Under the pieces are notes generated by a model. That model made no database searches. It worked only from the letters and a program-made list of their open reading frames with translations, and was not told the origin of the DNA. This document shows positions 51,129-61,390 of a stretch of 64,000 bases of DNA, piece after piece. Location: contig NC_087379.1 in the NCBI RefSeq assembly GCF_963675165.1, forward strand, positions 815,001 through 879,000, given 5' to 3'. How positions within the stretch are numbered: position 1 is the stretch's first letter; the number at the start of each line of letters is the position of its first letter. The position numbers and the translations under genes are program-made. The stretch is from Halichondria panicea. Lineage: Eukaryota; Porifera; Demospongiae; Suberitida; Halichondriidae.

Positions 51129-53986
51129 TCAAGAAATAGTTGCTGTGATACTAATTTTATAGACGGTAGATTGTCTTTTTCTTTTATCGTTCAGCCCCCC
51201 AATCATAAGGCACTCTGTTGGAGACAGTGACACAGTGGCAGCGTATGCTATAGGAGATGGTGGATCACCAACGTAGAGCCAGGAGTCCATCGAGGATGAG
51301 TAGGCGTAGATCCTTTGAGTGGTTTCACCTTCACTATCCTTACCACCAACAGCAAATAGGGTGTCGGATATCGTTACAGGGGAGGGCCGGTAAGACGGTG
51401 TGTTGGATATTGTATTCCAGACAGAGTCGGCTTTGTTGGCACTCCCATCATCCTGTCGGTCTGCTGAGATGAGCTTGTCGACTTGAGCAGCACACACCTT
51501 GTTTAGACTATTGCTGCCAGGTCCCCCCATTAGGTACACTGTGTTGTTGTAGACAATTCCTCTTTGGTTGTGACAAGCATACGGTAGTCTGTCTGTCTCG
51601 CTCCACTGGGAGGTGCTGATGTTGTAGATCTCAACATTATTAGTGTATTCACCAGAGTCCGCACCTCCTGCTACGATCAGATGTGTTGAGAGACTAACGA
51701 CTGCTGGTGAATACCTCGCTGTGGGCATGGGTGGGATCGTCCGTTTCCAGTTCCTTCCTTTGTTAAACACATGTACCACGTTGGATTTAGAGAAGGATGA
51801 ATCCAAACCACCAACTGCTGCCAGTTCACCTTTGACCTCTCCTAGACCAAAATAGCGTACAGGAAGTCTGGGCAGAGTTGACCAAACATCTTGTGGCGGA
51901 TCGTAACAGTGGACACAGTACTCATCATCGTCATCACAGTATCCTCCACCATAGTAGACCTTGCCATTGATGGTTACCGCTCGCCCAGTAGACATCTTCA
52001 CTGGAGCCTCAGAGCACTGACTGTAGGACAACTGAACCTGTAGGGACTGGAGAATACAGAGAGTCAATAACTTGTGTGTTGCATGTAATGAATTTAAATA
52101 AGGGAATGTAATCACATGCAGGTTAACAATGTTATAAGGTTACCATGGCAACAAAATTATTATAACAGTATCGATCCTGTGGAACATAATTTTCCGCTTA
52201 TATTATTTAATTTGGCTCTTATATAGGAGTGGTGATTATAGCAGAATATATTCACATGCTATAGCTAGCCAATATAATAACAAGCCACACTATAATACAC
52301 ACAGCTACTTTGACGAATTACCGAGCATAGCAAAAACAGAATTATAACTTTGAGTTCAATTGGAACATTAAATGGACTAGGCACATTAGGTTGACTATAC
52401 AATAAGAGATACGACGGTACAGATGTGTGCACTTAGTGGTACAGTGTTGATGAGCTCACCTGTGGTTTGCTGGTCAGGTAGTCTCTAGTTTTGGTGAGCT
52501 GGTCGTTCAAACTCTGAATGGTGGCTTCTTTCTTTTGAAGGGAAGTGTCCTTGGAGGCAAGCATCAACTCTTGGTGAGCAATAGTGGAATCTTTGTGAGC
52601 AATTGTTGAATCTTTGACAGCAATAGTGGAATCTTTTTGAGCGATAATAGAGTTTTTGTCAGCTTGTTCCTGTTCTAGATGTGTTTCCAGTTGAGCTATT
52701 TTCGTAGCAAGCTCGTTGTGAGTGTAGTTGACGTTGGCAATTTGTTGCTCCACCTCTTCAGTGAGTTGCTTACATCGAGTTTCTACCTCAGTAATCCTAG
52801 CATCTTTGGAGAAAATAAATGCATCTTTCATGTTAACAATTGTCTCTTTATCTTCGAGTTGACCTTTAAGATCTTCATTCTCCAATTTAAACTGATCAGT
52901 TTCCACAGAGTGCACCAACTGCATACGCTCGACAGCGTTTTCACTTTCTTCTTCTTGTCGTCTTTTCTCCTCCGCCAGTGCCTCGATCTCTCCTGCTTTC
53001 TCCTGGATTGCCGAGTCCTTCCTCACAACCTCCTCCTCAAGCTCCCTCTTCTCTGTCAGTAGGGCACTCACTCGCTGGAGCATCTCCACTCTGTTCTCAA
53101 AGGAGGGAGGGTGTTCAAGTACCACACCCACCATCCGACCCACTATCTCCGCTGCTCTAGGCCTTTGTTGAGGGTTGTTGCTGAGACAGCGCATGATTAG
53201 GTCCATCAGAGGGTGGTCTGGGGAAATCTTTAGAAGAAACTCTTCACGTCGTTCAGCTTCCGTCACTGGTATCAGACCATTGGGATTGGTAGGATCGATT
53301 CGTGTCTGGCCGATACTTGGTAGTGGCCACTCTGCTGTGAAGGTGTGAATCATCATGATCCCAAAGGAGAACACATCCACACTGGTGTCGTAGTGGGGGT
53401 TGGCAACCATCACTTCGGGGGGCATGTACGCTGGGGTGCCAGGGGTCTCCGTCATTCGACTCACTTGAAGGGGGGTCAGGTTCAATATTCGAGCAACCCC
53501 CAGATCGGATATCTTGGCCGTCATGTTGGTGGACAAAAGGACATTGTTGGCTGAGAGGTCTCTGTGCACAATGACTGGTGTTTGGCCATGGAGGTAGACC
53601 AGGCCCAGTGAGACGTCATGGAGGATGGAGAAGTTGATCTCATCGGGGAGAATACCGTAGCGCTCGAGACAGCTGGTCAAGTTGGTGGGGAGGAACTCCA
53701 TGACTAGGATGGGGAACTGAGAGCCTTCCTCAAAACAGACTCCCAGAAACTGGACAATGTTGGGGTGCCTAGTTTGACTGAGCAGGTTACACTCCTCCAG
53801 ATACCTTCGTGCTGCATGCCCGATTCCAGCTTCATACAGAGCTCTGTGAAGCTTCTTGCCGGCACATTTCAGTCCTCGATACTCTAGCTCCATAACAACA
53901 GCGTAGGAACCTCGTCCAAACTCATTCTCAGTGATGCGAATTTGTCTCAGAGTGAACTGCTCGAAAGCTTGTGGATTTACAGACAT
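51129..53986 (-). CDS. Protein kinase / coiled-coil / kelch fusion protein, copy 1
   Basis: Two coding exons: 53986-52460 (509 codons) and 52037-51129 (a second in-phase acceptor would start it at 52046); about 811 residues. Residues about 15-285 form a TKL-like kinase: FGRGSYAVV loop, CAGKK lysine, IVHRDLSANNVLL catalytic loop, DLG in place of DFG, TPGTPAYMPPE activation segment and a C-lobe arginine in NNPQQRPRA. Residues 300-509 are coiled coil with heptads, including a KDSTIA(H/V) repeat. The second exon encodes kelch blades (YYGGG, VGGLDS, VAGG, YLMGG, AVGGKDS, MIGG). There is no signal peptide. Likely a cytoplasmic signalling kinase; kelch may bind partners. The ATG is preceded by an acceptor in the 5' UTR. 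Downstream on the same strand is DNAJC25, 155 bp away. Confidence 0.88.
52563..52655 (-). repeat. In-frame 21-bp repeat coding for the KDSTIA heptad
   Basis: Four to five tandem 21-nt units encode KDSTIAQ/V/H heptads in the coiled coil. The paralogous copy (near 63380) keeps a single equivalent, so the array expanded or shrank after duplication. Confidence 0.8.
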
Positions 53987-54394
53987 TGTCTTCGTTACTG
54001 TGGGAATAGCAATATTAAATAGGTAATCCAGCTGGCCAAGTAAAGATTAAGTTACAAAAAAAGTAAGATACATTGCCAAGTATATTAAAAAGGTAATAGA
54101 TCTAGAATCTATAGAAAAACAAAGCCTTTATAGTACAGTACTCAGGCTCAGGCTTACAGGAGCACATGCAGTTATGGTATGTATATAAAAGCTATTCAGT
54201 TGATCTCACCTGTACTGTATAGAAAGCTTGATAGAGTTGAAGTTATGGAGCTAGAAAGCTAGCTGTAGTGGCCAACAGAACGAGAAGGTCAAGAACGATT
54301 GAACAAGGAAAGATTTTGTTTACTTGTGCAAAGCAAAAGGGGGTGTGGCTTGTACAAGGTTTTGTGCACTATTTAGAATACCACCAAGTCAAGG
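53987..54394. other. Spacer between the kinase and CWF19L1 starts
   Basis: About 400 bp between divergent genes. An acceptor at about 53995 on the minus strand implies a non-coding first kinase exon further up. No TATA box or repeat was recognised. Confidence 0.45.
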
Positions 54395-56399
54395 ATGAAA
54401 ATGTAAGGAGCTAGCTAGCTCTAGTGCAAGTGTACTCACCTAGATCTCCTTCTCCCCCTCACTCAGTCTGGTGTGTGGAGATGTGGAGGGTCACTTCAAG
54501 CAACTGTTTAGCAGAGTCCAGAGCATCCTCTCCAAGAACAAAGACTTTGAGGTAGCTACATACAATGGATGCACACACTCACTGCAGTGCCAGTGCATTT
54601 ATTGTCCCTTTATGTAGCTGCTGTTGTGTGTTGGATCTTTCTTTAGCTCTGACTGCCAGGAGGAGTGGAGCAAGTATCGGGAGGGGGTGGAAACAGGTAA
54701 TTAAACGATATTAGATCACCTTCCTCTGACATTTATTACACCCCCATGCACAGTGCCTCTACCGACGTTCATCCTTGGCCCGTGTTGGACTGAGCATGGC
54801 CAGTTCTATGGAAACTTGTCACGTGATGGAGGAGAGCTTTGCCCCAATGTCACATGACTAGGTACAGTGTATGCATGTTGTTAACCACTCTATCAGTACA
54901 CACATGAGTCACACTCCATTACAGGTCAGCGTGGAGTGTACAGTGCGTCCAGTGGTCTGAGGGTGGCCTATCTCAGTGGGAGCTACTAGGGGAGGACCTA
55001 TCAGCATCAAGACAAGGGAGATAATCTATTGGTCAGTTCTCTTCTCAATCACCTGGAGGAGTTGTTGAACTAGTTTTTGTTTCTCCCTCTAGCGATCATA
55101 TTTCACTGACTCTGATGCATGTGTCCTGGCTGGAGGGTCAGTGCAGTGGAGAGGGCTACCGTGGAGTGGACATTCTCCTCACCTCTGATTGGCCCGGAGC
55201 AGTGGACAAGTTCACAGTGGCTCCTGTGAGACCTAGCTCCCAGTTATTGTAGGATGGACCAGTACCTTAATAATACCTTATGCTCATGCAGGACGGACTG
55301 GACCTGAGTGCAGTGGGGGCAAAGCCTCTGAGTAAACTGGCCATGTGTCTCAAGCCACGCTACCATTTTGCAGCTCTACACCAAACCTTCTATGAGAGAA
55401 TACCGTACAGGTACAGTACGTCCATCCCTGTAATATTAGAGTACTTGAGTTTGCTCCTTAAATAGAGTTCTGTTATCCAATTTCTTGAAGTCCGTTGGTA
55501 TGTTCAATTTTCCAATGTGATTTGACCAGCGATACAATAAGAGATAAGAGAGTTTCATAATTATTTTAGATGTGTGCTGTAATTATACGTACATGTTACA
55601 TGTCCTCATCTTTAAATCCCTACACAGTAATACCTCCACAACTTTTGATGCTAACTGTATTGTGCTTCATTTCATGTAGGAATCACAAAATCCTTCAAGG
55701 CAAGCCACATCATGTGACACGATTCTTAGATTTGGTTCAAGTGGGAAATCCAGACAAGAAGAAAAGAGTGAGTTGAAATCATTCTAGTCCCATTAGTATT
55801 ACATGTTATTAATGATGACATCATCTTCATACCTGCAGTACCTGTATGCATTCTCTGTCACACCCATGAGCTCCATGGACGAGAAAGAGCTGACTCAGCA
55901 ACCACCCACTGCCACCAACTGTCCCTACACTGAACTAGTCAAATCTTTGGTAAGGAAAACTTCGTATTGTCCCATAATGTCTAGCTATCGTTGAAGGGCC
56001 AATATACATGTACATTGCAGTGTAGTAGTAACAGTTAAAAGGTTGAAGGGGCCACTTGGTTGGTGCAAAACACCACCTAAGTGGGACTGCCCCTGGCCTG
56101 GAGCGCTAGTAATTTGAGACAAGAAGCCATACCTTCTCATTGTGACATCATAATTAGCTGCAGCCTAGCTACAAGCTTATTAGCTCTAAACAAGAACTAA
56201 AGTCTATAATTATAATAATTATTTGCACTCCCACACACACACACACTGAAGTTTGTAATTGTATAATAATGCCGTATACAGCAGAATTTCGTTCATGTTA
56301 CAAGAGTATTATCATTCAGAAAGCAATCCTTATTTCATTCTGCTGACAACTTTCTCCTTGTCAATGTTAATTAGAACACCTATCCAACTCAGGAATGGT

Positions 56400-56457
56400 G
56401 GGCCCATTCAATGAATGTTGCTGGCACCCTGGCCAGCAACATTCATTGAATGGGCCC
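56400..56457. repeat. Perfect 26-bp hairpin in CWF19L1 intron
   Basis: Arms 56400-56425 and 56432-56457 (GGGCCCATTCAATGAATG...) are exact reverse complements around a six-base loop. It probably is a foldback element relic; strong hairpin in the pre-mRNA. Confidence 0.93.
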
Positions 56458-56556
56458 CCCCTGTTCCTACTCCACTGCATTGTCCAATTTTCCAAGCAAA
56501 AACTTGCGTTATGTATCACTTTGAGAGTCCTATCTCTAGATATCACCATTATTATG

Positions 56557-56595
56557 CCTCGGTGCGCATATGCGCAAGCGAGGTATACGGTATAG

Positions 56596-56643
<48 letters not shown>

Positions 56644-56645
56644 TG
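56557..56645. repeat. Palindrome plus (TGCG)n microsatellite
   Basis: A 14-bp perfect palindrome TGCGCATATGCGCA (56563-56576) lies between CCTCG and CGAGG, followed by GTATACGGTATAG, a TG run and about eight TGCG units to about 56645. It resembles the end of a dispersed sponge repeat. Confidence 0.75.
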
Positions 56646-56705
56646 GACTGCTACAGCTGCCTAAGGATGAATCAAGTGCAAGTAAGAGTTTCTATAGGTT
56701 TCTAG

Positions 56706-57387
56706 TACGGTGGCCCTGAGTGCTACTCCTAGTTGATAGTTCATACTTGATAGTTCAAATGCGTAGTTGGCAGTTGGCAGTTGGTAGTTGGCAGTTGGCA
56801 GTTCGTAACTTTTAAACTTTGCAACAATAATTAGCCTGCTTTAAATTATGATACTGGTGGCACCAATAGATATCTATAGCTGGCCTAAGACGGCAATATC
56901 ATATTATATGTACACATCTAGGTAGGGAGGTAATATCAAGTCTAATCCCCATGCACCTATATTCCCAGATCCCATGCAGTAGGGGGGGGGGGGGGCAATA
57001 TAGAAACAGGTTTTGCATGGCTCTTTTATAAAACTTAGATTCTATTGAGGCCATTTAAAGTTGTGGTTAAAAGATTAGAGGCAGTGCAAAGATCTATATA
57101 ATTATACAACATTTGCTAACTGGCGTAGAAGATGTATATAGTCTTTGCTGGCCTCAGACGGCACTAACGTGTGTCCAGTCCACTATACAATGTACATTAA
57201 GTAGGGCTTGCCCCAAGGCTTAGAGAAACAGGTTTTGTAGAATAATTCCTGGCATTAGTTTGTTGCGAAGTTTAAAGGTCACGAACTATCAACTCCCAAC
57301 TCCCAACTATATATATATACCAACTACCAACTCCCAACTCCCAACTACCAACTGCCAACTAAGAGTAGCACTCTCAGGGCCACCGTA
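56706..57387. mobile_element. MITE-like element with subterminal AGTTGGC repeats, 6-bp TSD
   Basis: The ends are inverted repeats beginning TACGGTGGCCCTGAG (56706-) and ending at 57387. The flanking hexamer TTCTAG is duplicated (56700-56705 and 57388-57393). Just inside each end are short tandem arrays of AGTTGGCAGTTGGTAG type, in opposite orientation (about 56764-56805 and 57288-57360). The interior has a direct repeat of about 17 bp (GGCCT.AGACGGCA) at about 56881 and 57151. No coding capacity. The element lies in the longest CWF19L1 intron. Confidence 0.85.
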
Positions 57388-59269
57388 TTCTAGTCATGTT
57401 TACTTGGATATTAATTCATGGATTTGCAAAATAATGCTTCGTTCTCGAGTTATGCCTAGTTTTGCTTACTTGGAATGCCATTGCAGCCTTTTCAGAAGAG
57501 CACGTAGCCAAACTTGTTCACCGAGTGTTGCTACTCTACTTAGTAGTTAGCTCTGCACTAGAAGGCTAGTTATTGGTAGCTGCAAGAGTGAGAAGAGAGC
57601 TGCAAGGCTCTGCTGATGCAGCCCGGCATTAATTTTAGACTTGAACTTTTGGCATCGATCGTTTTTAACAACAGTCATGGTGGATCCCACTCTTGAGTTT
57701 GCTAATGCAAAAAGTTCATCATAAATTATGATCTGAGTGTATAAAAGCGCTTTTATGTACGTAGCTTTGGCATATCCACCAAGGCATCAGCACCTGCGGT
57801 GCTTTCATTTTGTGTTGTAGTTCAAATCCATATGTTTGCAGAGGTCAAAGTTTATTGTGTACCTACCCCACACACTGTGCAGAGGGAGTCTCAAGAGGAG
57901 GCTGGGCCTAACTTCTTCTTTGACCAGAGGGCTCTTGATTCAGCTCATCGCAAACAGAAGAGACAACAGGACGGAGGACCCCCTGCAAAGAGACGACCCC
58001 CTCCCCAGCCCAGGGGGCCGTGCTGGTTTTGTCTGGAGGGCAAGGAAGTGGAGAAACATCTTGTGGTCTCCATCGGAGAGATCATGTGAGATAGAGTGTG
58101 TTGTACTTGCTAATACTGCACATACAAAATACAATGTAGCTCACAAATAGCAGACCACTAACAGTTTGTATTGTATACCCTATATAGACGTACCTGGCTT
58201 TATCCAAGGGTGGGATGGTACCAGAGCATGTGCTGGTTCTACCCATCGGTCACTATGCAGCCTCCACTGACGCACCACCAGTCAGTTCATGTGCTGTGTG
58301 TACCACTGCTGTGTGTGTATAGTCATTGTTTGTATTGTGGAGAGTATGTTTCCATGCTCTGTGTGTACTATTTAGCAGTCTGTAGTGGTCAGCCTGTAAG
58401 CAGGCCACCCTCTATAATACAGCCAGGTTAATGGGCCCCAAAGTCTCCATAGCATCTGTTTGGACCTGTGTTAACAGACCACCTCTTTAGTACAGCCACT
58501 GTTGGTCTGCCCACTGTGTAAGCAGAGATCACTATACCATATATCATGCATGTACACTGTATGACCTGTGCTCTATTACTGTAGGAGGTTTTAGAGGAGC
58601 TTGGAAAGTTTAAGAGTGCTCTGGGGAAGTACTTCAACAGCAAAGATCAGTCGTGTGTCATCTTCGAGAGAAACTACAAATCACAGCATTTTCAACTACA
58701 GGTCAGTACCGTCAAGGCCGTATTATCATGTGATGTGATTGATACTGTATGGTTGGTGTGTTGAGATTAGGCTACAAGGTTTTGAGGGCAAACAGAGGAA
58801 TGTGATTTCTCTTTTTAATCATTCACTGGTTCAGGGACTCTTTCAGCTGCCATAACTTGAATTCTGTGTATTCAATTTCAACGGTTTTATGATTTTAGAA
58901 AGAGGCCATCTAGCAAAGATCGTGATATCATACAATCTAGGTCTTTGAAATCGTATTTGTGAAGCCATTAGCATTCGTAAACTTACATAATTATGTGGAA
59001 ACATTGTATAAATACGGTACATGTTAGTGTGTGTATGGTAGATGTGTTGACTGATAGTTGTGTATGGTTAGTGTGTGATGGTAATGGTGGTCACTGTAGG
59101 TTATTCCAGTGACCAAGATTCCATCTGATGCTCTGAGACAAGCCTTCATAGATTATGGGCGGAGTATGGGGGTGTGGCTTGAGACTGTGCCCAGGGAAAC
59201 ACCACCCTCAGAGGTAACACACACACATCATAGCTGTACCATGTTCTACGTACCATTCTCTAAGCCTTT

Positions 59270-59832
59270 TATAGCCTCGATTCCAGGTCGATTAAAATAC
59301 GGCCTGGTACCTATTGCATGGTGATAGTGCGCATGCGCTAGTTTATTCACCAGAATCCTTTCTCTCATCTATTTTCTATCTATGTACATCAGCTTAGTAT
59401 TGCGTTGTTTCAGAAGGCTTTCACACTAGTCTAAAGTCAGAAGAGGCTCTCATCTACCTCTATGACGGTTGTATGGTCAGGATGTCTTACATTGGATCTG
59501 TACAGTCTATGGGAAGTGTATGGTGCCTCTTGACTTCTACTTGCGAACACAACCCGGCTATAGGACCATCCTAGATATAGTAGATGAGAGCCTCTTCTGT
59601 CTTAAAATTAGTGTTCAAGCCTTCTAGACCAACGCAATAGATGACATAAGCCACAGCTTCACAGAACTCAGTCATGGAGATAAAGTATTACGGAACATTA
59701 TTATTCTTAGTAAATGGTATAATTTACGTTCGTAGTACGATTACCCATATTCTGAGTAATTTGAAGGGCATGCACACTATCACCCATGCAATACCAGGCC
59801 ATATTTTAATGCGGCCTGTAATCGATGCTAAT
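59270..59832. mobile_element. Foldback element with nested inverted repeats
   Basis: The outer inverted repeats (about 59271-59332 and 59768-59831) share a TAAAATA.GGCCTGGTA core and a GATAGTG.GCATGC end, with indels. A second inverted pair lies inside (59399-59465 against 59575-59638; ATTGCGTTG / CAACGCAAT). The structure would fold almost completely on itself. Non-coding. It lies in the CWF19L1 intron 59214-60441. Confidence 0.8.
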
Positions 59833-59909
59833 AAGCGTATAGAATAGGGGCTATAAGCTTTTTAGTTATCAATACTTCTCTTTACCAGAATCTATTAGTT
59901 TTGCTACAC

Positions 59910-60091
59910 ACATACCGTCCCTGAGGGCCTCCCACCCACCCATACACACACACACACACCCTCTCTGAGGGCCTCCCACCCACACACACACACACACCCT
60001 CTCTGAGGGCCTCCCACCCCCCCACACACACACACACACAGATTGCGTACACTGGTGTCCCACACACACACACATACCCTCCTCCCCCATA

Positions 60092-60151
<60 letters not shown>

Positions 60152-60198
60152 CCTCCTCCCCCATACACACACCACACACACACACGCACACACACACA

Positions 60199-60252
<54 letters not shown>

Positions 60253-60270
60253 TTGCGTACACTGGTGTCC

Positions 60271-60313
<43 letters not shown>

Positions 60314-60441
60314 CCTCCTCCCCCATACACACACCACACACACACACGTACACACACACAGACACACACACACGCACACGCACACGCACACGCACACACA
60401 CACACACACACGCACACACACATACACACACACACACACAG
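59910..60441. repeat. CA-rich minisatellite that contains copies of an exon start
   Basis: Part 1 (59910-60025): three to four units of CTCTCTGAGGGCCTCCCACC plus a CA run. Part 2 (60025-60441): about 200-bp units, each with ATTGCGTACACTGGTGTCCC, a CA run, ATACCCTCCTCCCCCATACA and another CA run. The conserved 20-mer is present at about 60041 and 60251, and a near-identical version at 60442 is the true start of the CWF19L1 exon. Long open frames here are artefacts of the CA/TG repeat. Confidence 0.92.
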
Positions 60442-61001
60442 CTTGCGTACACTGGTGTCCCATACTTCCTGGCAGAGTTTGATGATGGGGGAAATGTGTT
60501 CACAAGACCATTTTCTTGCCAACTCACGCAGACAAACAACCAGATCACTGAATATAGGTTATAGTATGTTTCTACTACTGTGAGCTCATGAGGTAAACAG
60601 CACTCTCAAGTGAGTAGGTAAGAACATATCCGTGAGTCTCGTCACACCGACAATGCACACCTCTAACCTTTCTATTGCATACTCAGCAAATGTCTCTTCC
60701 ACAAATCTGTCATCATACCTATTGAGTGAACACACAAACTGTTCTAGTTCCTGGAACAATACGTACGGACGTTTCTCTCTCCAATTTGGAAGGTGATTAA
60801 AAACCAATTAATGACATGTTGAATGCTTTTATTGGTTGCAATATCGGCTGCAGGGAGGTGTTGGCTGCTCCTCTCGTTCTGAATCTGCCCAATTGGATCA
60901 ACTGGAAGTCATGTCTGGCAACAAAGAACGAGGAGACGAAAGCTGCTCTAGAAATGAGGAAGAACTTTGAACCATATTATTTTGATTTCACATGCAACTG
61001 A

Positions 61002-61390
61002 CAACGATGATTAATTTCTTTATTTTCACTTTTACTTTTGTATAATTGACATTTTGTGTATTAGCTAGTTGTCCAATAATAATTATGGTTGGCCATATAT
61101 ATTATATAGTTATAGGAGTGCAGATCAATATCAGTGGGCAATTATTTTCCTTGTCCCAATGTTGTATTAGAACCTGTCCATGAGCTGGAGGAGGGTAGTT
61201 ATGCTGACATTGCAATAGTCAATAAGGGGGAGGGGCTGGTTGCACGCTATACACACATTATATACCTCTACTTATACTGTAACCTCTACTAGTAATTAGT
61301 ACCATGCAAGCTAGTATAACATGTTCACTCTAGAAAACAATTATCATGAAAATTTGGGTTATTTATAATTTTATAATTATACCAAAACAA
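61002..61390. other. Spacer between CWF19L1 and kelch copy 2
   Basis: The first 170 bp are unique and AT-rich. From about 61172 the sequence matches the 5' region of DNAJC25 and the spacer beyond (copy 1 at about 50985-51050), which marks the edge of the duplication. No gene start remains here. Confidence 0.75.

Larger units (their letters stand above)
50985..53986 (-). repeat. Segmental duplication, copy 1 (partner 61172-64000)
   Basis: About 3 kb here is repeated in the same orientation about 10.2 kb away. The match covers the kelch exon, the intron edges and the 3' two-fifths of the kinase exon, and begins in the 5' region of DNAJC25 (around 50985), 12 bases upstream of its ATG. The partner begins at about 61172 next to the end of CWF19L1. 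The partner's extent past 64000 is unknown. Confidence 0.9.
54395..61001 (+). pseudogene. CWF19L1: CWF19L1 homologue with a disrupted reading frame
   Basis: Exons: 54395-54402 (8 nt), 54467-54551, 54618-54696, 54754-54861, 54925-about 55031, 55093-55225, 55292-55410, 55680-55767, 55839-55949, 57883-58085, 58188-58280, 58585-58701, 59100-59213, 60442-60557, 60854-61001. Similarity runs end to end: [107 protein letters not shown] and the C-terminal REVLAA. The family acts in intron-lariat debranching with DBR1; the PIGHY stretch is its HIT-like motif. Three breaks are seen: in-frame TGA at 54855-54857, a frame change with TAG at 54987-54989, and exons 58085/58188 that do not fit in phase. Some exon ends and the donor at 60557 (GTTATA) are weak. 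It could be a real pseudogene or allele; an intact copy should exist elsewhere. Confidence 0.8.

Noticed and set aside
51257-51472. Plus-strand open frames over both kelch exons (also 61513-61725)
   Set aside because: They are antisense shadows of the duplicated kelch coding sequence.
52046-52115. Upstream Met extension making a stand-alone secreted kelch protein
   Set aside because: The in-frame stretch is hydrophobic (LLTLCILQS) but contains the intron acceptor and branch region; in-phase splicing from the kinase exon explains it better. An alternative promoter cannot be excluded.
56563-56576. TGCGCATATGCGCA and similar palindromes as regulatory sites
   Set aside because: Here and near 59326 they lie inside repeats, far from gene starts; only the one upstream of Bcl-2 has a plausible position.
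59869-60564. Several overlapping open frames of 170-217 codons, on both strands, in the CA/TG region
   Set aside because: They are translations of a CA/TG minisatellite (Cys-Val or His-Thr runs) and have no splice context; only the true CWF19L1 exon at 60442 is real.
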